64,000 nt of DNA, taken from Methanohalophilus halophilus. GTDB lineage: Archaea; Halobacteriota; Methanosarcinia; Methanosarcinales; Methanosarcinaceae. The stretch spans positions 696,057 to 760,056 of the forward strand of contig NZ_CP017921.1 in the NCBI RefSeq assembly GCF_001889405.1. Reading direction: 5' to 3'. The position numbers were made by a program, and so were the translations under genes. This document shows positions 17,382 to 26,125 of the stretch, piece by piece (within the stretch, counting starts at the first letter, position 1; each line of letters opens with the position of its first letter). The notes under the pieces are model-generated. The model was not told the DNA's origin. It did no database searches and saw nothing but the letters and a program-made list of their open reading frames with translations.

Positions 17382-18524
17382 ATGTATACCAATGGAATTG
17401 CAAGAGATTCAGTCCTAAAGGAATTATCTCAAAAAAAAGACAGGGATAGTGATTACAGGAAAGTTCTGAGTTCCATGTGCACCTATCCTCATGAAATAGC
17501 ATAGCATGCCCATTGTACTTTCATCGAAGCTAATATGGGAGATCCGGGTCTTTTTCAGGGAACCTTTGAACTGGAAGAACAGGTCATGGAAATGCTGGGT
17601 GCCATGTTACATCTTCCGGATGCCTGTGGTTATATCAGTACAGGAGGCACTGAATCAAACATCCAGGCTGTAAGAGCCATGCGTAATCGTAATAGATCTA
17701 TTATACATCCTAACATTGTTGTTCCTGATTCAGCTCATTTTTCGTTTGATAAGGTTGGTGATCTTTCAGGTATAGATATACGCAGAGCGACTCTTTCTGA
17801 CAATTTACAGGTTGATACTGATGCAGTTAATTCCCTGATAGATAACAATACCGTAGGATTGGTGGGTATAGCCGGTACTACCGAATTTGGACAGGTAGAT
17901 CCTCTTGAAAAGCTTTCTGAGATAGCTATTGAAAATGGTTTACCTTTCCATGTAGATGCAGCTTTTGGAGGTTTTGTACTGCCTTTTCTCAAACCTAAAT
18001 ATAAATTTGATTTTGAAATTGCAGGTGTATCTTCTATCACAATAGATCCCCACAAAATGGGTTTAAGTACCATTCCTTCAGGAGGATTGCTTTTCCGCCA
18101 CAGTCTTGATCTTGACAATCTTGCGGTAAAGACTCCTTATCTTACTATAAGCAGTCAGTATTCCCTGACAGGTACCCGTAGTGGAGCAGCTGTAGTATCC
18201 ACTTACGCAGTTATGCGCCATCTTGGAAGAAAAGGTTATGGTGCCATCATACAACGATGTATGGATATGACTGACAGGCTTGTTGCAGGAGCCAGGAATA
18301 TAGGAATCCAGCCGGTGATAGAACCGGTGATGAATATCGTGGCGCTGGATGTAGAGTCACCAGTTGAAATCCAAAACAGGCTGTACGAGGATTTTGGATG
18401 GCGTGTTTCTCTTACGAGAAATCCGCAGGCATTAAGATTGGTTATCATGCCTCACCTGGATTATGAGATTATAGATATGTTTCTTGCGGATCTGGATACT
18501 CTTGTAAATCAATCTTTGAAATAA
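17382..18524 (+). CDS. mfnA: L-tyrosine decarboxylase MfnA with in-frame TAG at codon 41
   Basis: Read from ATG 17382 (GGA five bases upstream), the frame encodes 380 codons, close to the usual length of about 390 for MfnA, which makes tyramine for methanofuran. It starts [15 protein letters not shown], continues [11 protein letters not shown], meets TAG at 17502-17504, and continues in frame as [20 protein letters not shown], which is core family sequence. PLP-binding lysine is K225 in DPHKMG. Starting at ATG 17535 would drop 51 conserved residues and has no ribosome-binding site. No other intact gene in the window ends in TAG. Readthrough as pyrrolysine is therefore likely, but a nonsense mutation is not excluded. 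Confidence 0.85.
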
Positions 18525-18533
18525 AAAACAAAA

Positions 18534-18701
18534 GGGTGCTTGGTATCACGGTTGAGGGGATGATCGATGGCACCTAGCCTTGAAACTTGTAAAGGCGTGT
18601 GCCCATCGAATCCGTGACTATTTCCTAATAGGTCCCCAGGGGTATATATTTTGAAACCAAGCGGTGTGAAAGTATTATTCTGTCAGGTACTGATTCACAT
18701 C
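18534..18701 (+). ncRNA. unassigned structured RNA
   Basis: The spacer between mfnA and the site-2 protease gene folds into nested helices. P1 is GCTTGGT/ACCAAGC (18538-18544 with 18656-18662). P2 is TCACGG/CCGTGA (18546-18551 with 18612-18617). P3 is CGATGG/CCATCG (18565-18570 with 18603-18608), continued by CAC/GTG. P4 is GCCTT/AAGGC (18577-18581 with 18592-18596). P5 is GGTGTGAA/TTCACATC (18663-18670 with 18694-18701), abutting P1. GGGGA (18556-18560) can pair with TCCCC (18633-18637) as a pseudoknot. I cannot match it to a known family. Strand is assumed from its neighbours; it could be a leader or an independent RNA. Confidence 0.6.
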
Positions 18702-18747
18702 ACTAAAACTAAATAACTAAATAATAGGAACTTAAAAAGGTTCAGTT

Positions 18748-19848
18748 ATGAAAACTTCTTTCAAAATCGGTAGTGTAATGGGTATCCCTATATTGATCCA
18801 TATTACTTTTCTTATTGTACTGTTTCTCTTTGCATTTGTTTTTTCAAGTGTACCCGAACCCGTTGGATTTGCAGATGTCCAGCCTGCCATATTAGGTTAC
18901 GGCCTGTCCCTCTTGACAACCATCCTCCTTTTTACCTGTGTACTCTTACATGAGCTGGGTCATTCCTATTTTGCAAAAAAATATGGGGTTAAGATAGATA
19001 ATATCACCCTTTTTTTGATAGGCGGTGTATCTTCCATGGAAGAGATGCCCCGTGAACCCGATCAGGAAGCAAAAATGGCTTTTGCAGGACCATTTGTAAG
19101 TTTTTTGATTGGTGGTATCCTGTTTGGATTAAATTTACTGATAGATACGGTTGTTACAGGTTATTCTACCACGATAATTTATCGTCTTGTATATATTCTT
19201 GCTTCCATCAATATTGTACTGGGCGTATTCAACTTGATTCCTGCTTTCCCCATGGATGGGGGTAGGATCTTGCGTGCATTTTTTGCCCGCCATATGAATT
19301 ATATAAAGGCAACCCGTAATGCAGCGAATGTCGGAAAATTTTTTGCTTTTATGCTGGCACTTTTGGGTATTCTTTCCAATCCCTGGAATCCCTGGCTTTT
19401 GTTGATTGCGGTATTTATTTATATGGGAGCCTCAGGTGAGGAACGTTCCACTGCTGTTACCCGTACCCTTGAAAATGTTCAGGTAAAGGATGTGATGAGC
19501 AGTGATATTATTTCAGTTTCTCCTGAGATGAACCTGGAAGAACTCGTACAATTCATGTTTGAACATAAACACATGGGTTATCCAGTAATCCAGCACAATG
19601 TTTTAAAAGGCATTGTTACGTTTACGGATGTACATAAGGTAGCGCAAGTGGATAGGATAAGTACCCTCGTTTCCGATGTGATGACAAGGGATGTGGTTAC
19701 TATCTCACCTGACGATAATGCATCGGAAGCCTTCAAGGTCCTGAACAATAATAACGTGGGCCGCCTTGTGGTAATGGAAGATGGAGAGATTATCGGTATC
19801 CTTTCAAGAACAGACCTTATGCATACAATGACACTTCTAAGTGAGTAA
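18748..19848 (+). CDS. site-2 protease (M50) with CBS domain pair
   Basis: The 366-residue membrane protein has the metalloprotease motif HELGH in LLHELGHSYFAKKYG near residue 70 and the second metal motif PAFPMDGGRILRA near residue 170, within about six membrane segments. Two CBS units follow (residues 245-365: VKDVMSSD and VSDVMTRD). Such intramembrane proteases cut transmembrane substrates; the CBS pair suggests control by a nucleotide ligand. A GGTT ribosome-binding site precedes the ATG. The structured RNA lies 46-210 bases upstream and may be its leader. The start of the downstream TraB-like gene falls just after the stop, so the two are probably co-transcribed. Confidence 0.92.
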   Translation: MKTSFKIGSVMGIPILIHITFLIVLFLFAFVFSSVPEPVGFADVQPAILGYGLSLLTTILLFTCVLLHELGHSYFAKKYGVKIDNITLFLIGGVSSMEEMPREPDQEAKMAFAGPFVSFLIGGILFGLNLLIDTVVTGYSTTIIYRLVYILASINIVLGVFNLIPAFPMDGGRILRAFFARHMNYIKATRNAANVGKFFAFMLALLGILSNPWNPWLLLIAVFIYMGASGEERSTAVTRTLENVQVKDVMSSDIISVSPEMNLEELVQFMFEHKHMGYPVIQHNVLKGIVTFTDVHKVAQVDRISTLVSDVMTRDVVTISPDDNASEAFKVLNNNNVGRLVVMEDGEIIGILSRTDLMHTMTLLSE

Positions 19849-19861
19849 AACAGGGATTTTA

Positions 19862-21202
19862 ATGGCTAATGACCCGTATATTACCGATTCCCGACAGGAC
19901 ACCATGAGCTATAACTATGAAAGCGCCACCAGTTCTTCAGAAGTTCGGGAACATGATTTTTCAACAGATTCCACTTCTGAGAATGTGGCTCCTGCTCCTT
20001 CCAGGATAAGCCTGGTGGGCACGGCCCACGTTTCGGAAAAAAGTATCCGTGAAGTAAAGGAAACTATTCACAATCAGCAACCTGATGTCGTTGCGGTTGA
20101 ACTGTGCAAGGGCCGCTATGATGCCCTTAAGGGTAAGACCCAAACCTCGGATATATCTGTCAAGGAACTGCTTGCAGAGGGTAAAGTCTATTTTTTCCTT
20201 GTCCATATGCTGCTAGCCCATGTCCAGAAAAGGATAGGGAAGGATATGGGTGTACAGCCCGGTGCTGAAATGTTAGCTGCGATTGAAGCAGCAGAGGAAA
20301 TAGGGGCTGATGTTGCCCTTGTAGATCGTGATATCCAGGTAACTCTCCAGCGTTTCTGGGGAAAAATGGGTTTGATCGAAAAAACAAAAATGATAGGAAC
20401 CCTGATAGCCGCAGCCCTGGGAATTGGAGGCGGCGATGAGATCGATATAGATAATATCACCGAGCAGGATACAGTTACAGTCCTGATCGAGGAATTACGT
20501 CATACATCCCCCAATGCTGCAGAAGTACTTATTGATGAAAGGGATGCCTACATCGCGGGAAGCCTGGCAAGAACAGCTGCAGGTGGCGGCAAGAATATAG
20601 TGGCTGTCGTGGGTGCGGGTCACAGGAGTGGTATCGAGAAATATCTTTCCAACCCCAAGACCATACCTCCGCTGTCATCGCTGGTAACCCTGCCCAAGAA
20701 GCGTTTCAGTTTGATGAAAGTCTTCGGTATCGCTATTGTGGCCATAGCACTTGCAACATTCATGTTGATAATCCTTTCAGGGACTTCCATTGAACTCCTG
20801 TTGATTGCCTTTGGCTGGTGGTTCATCATAAACGGTACCCTGAGTGCCGTGGGAGCAACCCTTGCCGGGGGACATCCCTATTCTATAGCAACATCATTTG
20901 GTGTTGCCTGGCTGACTTCCTTGAATCCCATGATGGCAGCAGGCTGGTTTGCAGGTCTTGTCGAAGCAAAACAACGCCGTCCTACAACCGATGATTTCAA
21001 AGCCATGATGGATACAGAATCCTTTGCAGAGGCACGTCAAAACAAGTTCTTCAAAGTTGTTCTGGTGGCAGCCCTGGCAAATATCGGAAGTGTGGTAGGG
21101 ACTTTCCTGGGAGCCTGGGTTATGATACAGGTTACAGGAGTGGATCCGCTGGAATTGATACGCAATTCCCTCTCGTCGGGATTATCCCTGCTGGGACTTT
21201 AA
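19862..21202 (+). CDS. TraB/PrgY-family membrane protein
   Basis: The 446-residue protein has a soluble TraB domain with the signature LVGTAHVSEKS, VAVELCKGRYDAL and AVVGAGHRSGIEKYL (about residues 50-270), followed by several membrane segments (residues 285-340, 395-440). TraB proteins are related to EreA/ChaN-like metal-dependent folds; PrgY in Enterococcus blocks pheromone signalling, but the archaeal role is unknown. ATG 19862 is chosen because AGGG lies seven bases upstream; a GTG at 19841 would overlap the protease gene. Its pairing with a site-2 protease fits a membrane quality-control theme, which is inference. Confidence 0.85.
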   Translation: MANDPYITDSRQDTMSYNYESATSSSEVREHDFSTDSTSENVAPAPSRISLVGTAHVSEKSIREVKETIHNQQPDVVAVELCKGRYDALKGKTQTSDISVKELLAEGKVYFFLVHMLLAHVQKRIGKDMGVQPGAEMLAAIEAAEEIGADVALVDRDIQVTLQRFWGKMGLIEKTKMIGTLIAAALGIGGGDEIDIDNITEQDTVTVLIEELRHTSPNAAEVLIDERDAYIAGSLARTAAGGGKNIVAVVGAGHRSGIEKYLSNPKTIPPLSSLVTLPKKRFSLMKVFGIAIVAIALATFMLIILSGTSIELLLIAFGWWFIINGTLSAVGATLAGGHPYSIATSFGVAWLTSLNPMMAAGWFAGLVEAKQRRPTTDDFKAMMDTESFAEARQNKFFKVVLVAALANIGSVVGTFLGAWVMIQVTGVDPLELIRNSLSSGLSLLGL

Positions 21203-21219
21203 AATGAATTATCGGTGAC

Positions 21220-22662
21220 TTAGTTGCGGGAAAACCAGTTCCAGATTTTCCCACTTTCCTCTATGTCAACATCAGCGATTGCAAACCGGTTTCCGCCTCT
21301 TGAAGATAATACGGAAATTCCGATTGTGTCCAGGTCACTCATGCGCTGGAAAGGGTTGGAACTTATATGCATAGTCTGGATATGGTCCTTCAATACGAAT
21401 ACATGATAGCGGTGGATATTCCGGAATCTGAGCGTTAATTGTTTTTCCAGAATGGCAGTTCCTCCTGTATTGTAGCGGGAAAGCCCCAATAAGAAGACAG
21501 GTGGCAGGATCAAAAGGGAGACCCACCCGTAGGGAACCAGCTGGAGTAATAAAACAATCACAAGGGCCGGAACAAGTAAGCGTATAATATAGCGTTTCCT
21601 TGACCGTAATGGCAGAGGATGCATATTTTCAGGAATAGTGTATTCGGGGAACATATTGTCCATGAATTTAGACAGTTGCCTTACATGCAGCAGGGGATAC
21701 AATGTAGTCACATAATCCTGTTTTTCAGAGCTTCCCCCGGCAACCTCTGCATAGATAGAACACAGGCGGAAGGGCTGTCGCAGCAAACTATTCTTTACAG
21801 ACAGGGCCTGAATTCGTTTCATATTCAGGTTGTATTCCTTTTGTTCAATAAGGCCATAGGATATCCGGATATCATCTTCCTTACGTTGCAGGGTGAAATT
21901 GGCGTATTGGATTGCAAAGACCAGGGTTGATATGATCCATGAAAGCAGCAATAATCCAAATATCAGTATCATAAGTAGACTGATATTGACACTGGTCTGG
22001 GGAATGATTCGCTCAAGCACGAGTCGTAGATAGCTTTCAGGAATATATGGATAAAGCTGGGATAATGCAGCCGCTATAAGAGAAAAAAGTAACATGAACC
22101 TGCCTGAAGTGGCTTCTGCCAGTAGCAGGTTCCATAGGGGGATATTGTATGTATTTACAGTATCTGCTTTTGCGTCCCCTGTTTCTGATTCCTCTGTATG
22201 ATTTTTGCTGGATCTGTTTGTTGCATGGTTTTCTAAATAGGTCTTTATGTTCTGGCTTTCCTGCAGGGTTACAGCAGTGAGGGATAGTTCTGCTTCTGTA
22301 CTGCCGGCTGTTTTGACATGTAAACTTGTGATTCCCAGGAATTTTTGTATAAAATTTGTGATTACATTAACCGTCTGGACTCTTTCCCTCTTGATTGATC
22401 TCTCTTTTTTAAGCAGCAATCCCTTTCTTATGTGCAGGTAGCCGTTTTCATACTGATAGGTGAAAAGATACCATTTTGCTGTAGAATAGGTAAGGATTGC
22501 GATCAAAGCGATAGCAGCCAGAAAAGGAATGTTCACACTACCCAATTCATCCCTTAGTGATAATGCAAAAAAGAATATTGGTGGTATTGCATATATTATG
22601 CTTTTGAGCGTCTCCAGGATTATCATGACAGGATGCTGGCGCTTATATTCAGACATCTTCAT
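21220..22662 (-). CDS. PH-domain membrane protein (YdbT-like)
   Basis: The protein of about 480 residues has pairs of membrane helices and three bacterial-PH (bPH2/DUF304) segments, seen as YENGYLHIRKGLLLKKERSIKRERVQ, then GLIEQKEYNLNMKRIQALSVKNSLLRQP, then FVLKDHIQTMHISSNPFQR. This matches the YdbT type, partner of YdbS. Function is unknown; some bacterial members affect resistance to antimicrobial compounds. Its ATG overlaps the end of the preceding PH gene, so the two are translationally coupled. Confidence 0.85.
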   Translation of the reverse strand: MKMSEYKRQHPVMIILETLKSIIYAIPPIFFFALSLRDELGSVNIPFLAAIALIAILTYSTAKWYLFTYQYENGYLHIRKGLLLKKERSIKRERVQTVNVITNFIQKFLGITSLHVKTAGSTEAELSLTAVTLQESQNIKTYLENHATNRSSKNHTEESETGDAKADTVNTYNIPLWNLLLAEATSGRFMLLFSLIAAALSQLYPYIPESYLRLVLERIIPQTSVNISLLMILIFGLLLLSWIISTLVFAIQYANFTLQRKEDDIRISYGLIEQKEYNLNMKRIQALSVKNSLLRQPFRLCSIYAEVAGGSSEKQDYVTTLYPLLHVRQLSKFMDNMFPEYTIPENMHPLPLRSRKRYIIRLLVPALVIVLLLQLVPYGWVSLLILPPVFLLGLSRYNTGGTAILEKQLTLRFRNIHRYHVFVLKDHIQTMHISSNPFQRMSDLDTIGISVLSSRGGNRFAIADVDIEESGKIWNWFSRN

Positions 22663-23137
22663 CACTTACTCTTGCAAGAGCTGCTATTTCTCCCATGAGC
22701 TCTGCAGCTTTTTCCCTTGATAAAGCGGGAATGTAATGGTCTGTAGCAGCTGTGGAGATCCTTAATGTTGCCAGCCCGAAGAATCTCATAACAGGACCAT
22801 GTTCAGTATCAACATGCTGAATCCTGACCATAGGGATAAGAGTTCTTCTGATAATGAAAATACCGTTCTGGATATCTACTTCATTTTCTCTTATTTCATA
22901 GCGCCAGAAACGTATCCTGAGTTGGGGTGCAATTACTGCCGACCATAATGTGAATACTGTCACCAGTGCTATACCTATCCAGCCCCAATTTCGTGGCAAA
23001 TTCCATGCTGGACTTACTAGAAAAATGTATGCTACTGGAATTGAAAAGATGACAATACCTATTAAAAGTCCGCTTACAAACCAGGATTTCAATGCACGCG
23101 AATCGATGCGCTCAGAGGGTTCACTTTCAAGCATCAT
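22649..23137 (-). CDS. PH-domain membrane protein (YdbS-like)
   Basis: The 162-residue protein has two membrane segments (residues 19-65) and one bacterial PH domain (YEIRENEVDIQNGIFIIRRTLIPMVRIQHVDTEHGP), the layout of YdbS. It precedes and overlaps the YdbT-like gene, and the pair probably forms one membrane complex. The ribosome-binding site is weak. It follows the ftr gene convergently placed on the same strand after a 36-base gap, so it may be transcribed from upstream of ftr. Confidence 0.85.
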   Translation of the reverse strand: MMLESEPSERIDSRALKSWFVSGLLIGIVIFSIPVAYIFLVSPAWNLPRNWGWIGIALVTVFTLWSAVIAPQLRIRFWRYEIRENEVDIQNGIFIIRRTLIPMVRIQHVDTEHGPVMRFFGLATLRISTAATDHYIPALSREKAAELMGEIAALARVSDEDV

Positions 23138-23173
23138 TACCGAATCCGAAAAAAGAAAAAAGAGGACCCCGGA

Positions 23174-24067
23174 TTATACGAGGTCATGAAGATTGAATTT
23201 GTAGGGGCCAAGGTTTCCGCCGTAATTGCCTGCGGAGATTTTCTTGACACCCGGAACCTTTACGGATGTCTTTATACCGGCTGACATTGCGCTGGAAATT
23301 GCTTCCTCGCTGACACCGTTGATAACGATCTCGTAAACTGCTCCCACACCTTCGGGAATCTGGGTATCCTCGATCTGGTCCCTGATGGAGGGGCAGAATT
23401 TTTCGTTTGCTGTTGCCTTGAGGAAAGTGTATTTGTTGGCACCTGGTTTGGAGCCACTGGCCACTATACCACCGGGGAACGGAGTAATGGAGCCTTCTAC
23501 CTTCTCTATGGCTTCAACTGCTGCTTCAGCGGCATTGAGGGCACTCATCTGGCAGTCTCCGAAAATGAAGAAATTGCCGCCTGCTATACCTTTTACTCCG
23601 CCCATGGAGTGTTCAGTGATGAAGTCGCCTTCCATCATTGGGATCTTATAGGCCTTCCTGCCACCTACTTCTGTTTCAGATTCTGTACCGTCTGCGAAGA
23701 ATTTGAGCTTGAAACCGGTGTCAAACTGCTTTTCAGCATCCGGAAGACCGTTGAACATTGCTGTTGTGGGAGCGGTCAATACGCACTGGCCCAGTCTTTC
23801 CAGGAGCTGCTCTTCCAGGGACTTGTAGCCGAAAGTGCAGAGCTGGATGTAAACACCAGGTCTTCCATCAGGGGTTTCATCCGGACTGGCAACCCTTTCG
23901 ATACCGCCTTCTGCGGGACACATGATGACAGAGGTACCAAAACCTGTGGCTTCCTGTGCAGCTACCCTTGCCCATTTTTCGTTTACGGCTGTGATCAGTA
24001 CTCTTCCGATCTTTATCGGGAATGCTTCTGCAAAAGTATCTTCGATTTCTACTCCGTTAATTTCCAT
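23174..24067 (-). CDS. ftr: formylmethanofuran:tetrahydromethanopterin formyltransferase
   Basis: The 297-residue protein is Ftr, which moves the formyl group between formylmethanofuran and tetrahydromethanopterin or tetrahydrosarcinapterin in the cytoplasm. This is the second step of CO2 reduction and runs in reverse during methyl oxidation in methylotrophs. Family sequence is seen throughout: EDTFAEAFPIKIGRVLITA, ATGFGTSVIMCPAEGGIE and CTFGYKSLEEQLLERLGQCVLTAPTTA. The length equals that of known enzymes. It is linked functionally to mfnA, which supplies the methanofuran precursor. The gene lies between copB and the PH-domain pair. Confidence 0.97.
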   Translation of the reverse strand: MEINGVEIEDTFAEAFPIKIGRVLITAVNEKWARVAAQEATGFGTSVIMCPAEGGIERVASPDETPDGRPGVYIQLCTFGYKSLEEQLLERLGQCVLTAPTTAMFNGLPDAEKQFDTGFKLKFFADGTESETEVGGRKAYKIPMMEGDFITEHSMGGVKGIAGGNFFIFGDCQMSALNAAEAAVEAIEKVEGSITPFPGGIVASGSKPGANKYTFLKATANEKFCPSIRDQIEDTQIPEGVGAVYEIVINGVSEEAISSAMSAGIKTSVKVPGVKKISAGNYGGNLGPYKFNLHDLV

Positions 24068-24146
24068 AATGACACCTGCTCTTTAATTAAGGGTACAAGG
24101 GAGATACTGTTTGCAGTACAAATAATCTTCGACATTGCTTTTTGTC

Positions 24147-26123
24147 TCATTCAAGGGAGAGGAATTTTGCATTTACCGCAACAATAACCGTACTCAGGGA
24201 CATAAGCACCGCCCCTACAGCCGGGGACAGCAGGATTCCCTGTCCCGCCAGCACCCCTGCAGCAAGGGGGATGGCAATGGCATTGTAACCTGTGGCCCAG
24301 AACAGGTTCTGTTTCATTTTCCCGTAGGTCTTTGCCGAGAGGTCCAGGACAGTTATCATATCAAGGGGATTGCTGCGTACCAGCACAATATCTGCCGTCT
24401 CCACAGCCACATCCGTTCCGGCCCCGATTGCCACTCCCAGGTCTGCACGGGCCAGGGCAGGTGCATCATTCACACCATCACCTGTCATTGCTACACGCAG
24501 TCCGCGATCCTGGATTTCCTTGATTTTCCCCTCTTTTTCCTGTGGGAGCACTTCGGCGAAATATTCGTCAAGCCCTATGCTTTGCGCTACCCAGCGGGCT
24601 ACATTATCATTATCCCCCGTAAGCATCATGCAGCGTATGCCTCTTTCCTTCAGCGTTGCAATAGCCTGTTTTGATTCAGGACGTATAATGTCTGCAAGGG
24701 CTATGGCACCTATTAGACTATCCTCCTCAACCACGAAAATAACAGTTTTACCCTGCGCTGTTAACCCCTCTGTTTCAGCTGCGTCAGGTTCGAACCCCTG
24801 GTCAGCTATATAGGATCCACTTGCAACTGTGATTTGCTTACCTTTAACTGTAGCAAAGGCGCCCTTGCCGGGGATACTGTTAAAATCCTCAATAGGATAT
24901 TTTTCCTCTGCCGATTCCACAATACCCCGGGCTATGGAATGTTCCGATTCAGCTTCTACTGAAGCAGCCAGTTTCAGGATTTCTTCTTCTGATACATTCT
25001 CAAAGGGAATTATGTCGGTGACCCCGAACTTTCCTTCAGTCAGGGTCCCGGTCTTATCAAAAACTACCGCATCGACCTCATATGCTTTTTCAAAGGCAGC
25101 CCTGTCCTTGATCAGCAGCCCGTTGTTGGCGGCCAGTGCAGAGGATACTGCAATCACAAGGGGAATTGCCAGGCCAAGGGCATGGGGACATGTGATTACC
25201 ATTACGGTAACCGCTCTTTCCAGGGAAAAGGCAAAATCATATCCAACTACGCTGCTCCAGGCAAACAGTGTTATCGCACCTGCACTTAAGGCTATGATAG
25301 TTAGCCACATGGCAGCCCGGTTGGCCAGGTCCTGTGCACGGGATCGACTTTCCTGGGCCTGTTTTACAAGTCCAATTACCTGGGAGAGGAACGAATCGGA
25401 ACCGGTTTTTTCTATAATAATCTCCAGGGAGCCTTCCCCGTTGATGGACCCCCCGATTACCTCATCATCCTTCTCCTTGGATACCGGCGTGGTTTCCCCG
25501 GACAGCATTGCTTCATTGACCGAGGATTGTCCTTTTGCCACCCTGCCATCAGCAGGAACTTTTTCCCCGGGTTTGACCAGTAATCTGTCCCCGTTTTGCA
25601 AATCTTTGAGAGCTACATCCTCAGTCTCACCATCTTTTCCTATCCGGTGGGCTTTTGAGGGCATGAGTTTTGCCAGCTCTTCAAGAGCCATGGATGCACC
25701 CATGACGGATCTCATTTCGATCCAGTGGCCCAGGAGCATGATGTCGATAAGGGTTGCCAGTTCCCAGAAAAAGAACTTGCCTGCCAGCCCGAATACTACC
25801 AGGCTGCTGTAAATATAGGCCACACTTATGGCAACGGCAATCAATGTCATCATGCCAGGCTGGCGGGATTTGAGTTCACTTACCAGTCCTGTAAGGAAGG
25901 GTTTGCCACCATAGAAAAAGATCAGTGTGGAAAAGGCAAAAAGCAGATAAGAGGCACCTTCAATTGTCGGCAGACTCACTCCTGCACTTTCCAACCCCTG
26001 TCGAATTATAGGTGACAGGAATAAAACCGGTATTGTAAGAACTACAGATACGAAAAAGCGTCTCTTAAAGTCTTCCAGCATCATTGCATGATGCGAATGT
26101 CCATTATTATCCCCATGCTCCAT
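24147..26123 (-). CDS. copB: copper-type P1B ATPase (CopB-like)
   Basis: The protein of about 658 residues is a heavy-metal ATPase with the membrane motif CPH (TCPHALGLAIPL), phosphorylation motif DKTGTLTEG, TGES-like LSGETTPVS, and hinge TGDGVNDAPALARA. The CPH motif and the short histidine-rich N-terminus (MEHGDNNGHSHHAMM) instead of a CxxC domain point to the CopB (P1B-3) subgroup, which exports Cu or Ag ions. ATG 26123 is preferred because GGAGG lies seven bases upstream; ATG 26129 overlaps the upstream stop and is too close. It overlaps or abuts the K+ channel gene and is co-transcribed with it. Confidence 0.92.
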   Translation of the reverse strand: MEHGDNNGHSHHAMMLEDFKRRFFVSVVLTIPVLFLSPIIRQGLESAGVSLPTIEGASYLLFAFSTLIFFYGGKPFLTGLVSELKSRQPGMMTLIAVAISVAYIYSSLVVFGLAGKFFFWELATLIDIMLLGHWIEMRSVMGASMALEELAKLMPSKAHRIGKDGETEDVALKDLQNGDRLLVKPGEKVPADGRVAKGQSSVNEAMLSGETTPVSKEKDDEVIGGSINGEGSLEIIIEKTGSDSFLSQVIGLVKQAQESRSRAQDLANRAAMWLTIIALSAGAITLFAWSSVVGYDFAFSLERAVTVMVITCPHALGLAIPLVIAVSSALAANNGLLIKDRAAFEKAYEVDAVVFDKTGTLTEGKFGVTDIIPFENVSEEEILKLAASVEAESEHSIARGIVESAEEKYPIEDFNSIPGKGAFATVKGKQITVASGSYIADQGFEPDAAETEGLTAQGKTVIFVVEEDSLIGAIALADIIRPESKQAIATLKERGIRCMMLTGDNDNVARWVAQSIGLDEYFAEVLPQEKEGKIKEIQDRGLRVAMTGDGVNDAPALARADLGVAIGAGTDVAVETADIVLVRSNPLDMITVLDLSAKTYGKMKQNLFWATGYNAIAIPLAAGVLAGQGILLSPAVGAVLMSLSTVIVAVNAKFLSLE

Positions 26124-26125
26124 TT

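Noticed and set aside
17535-18524. mfnA starting at ATG 17535 as a shorter enzyme.
   Set aside because: It would lose 51 conserved residues and has no ribosome-binding site; the upstream start has one.
18534-18662. Structured spacer as a MITE with short inverted ends.
   Set aside because: The end repeats are only seven bases, no target duplication is seen, and the inner helices are nested like an RNA.
24829-25812. Open frame of 327 codons antisense to copB.
   Set aside because: It lies fully opposite a clear P-type ATPase gene, has low-complexity Ser/Ala-rich composition and no recognisable domain.
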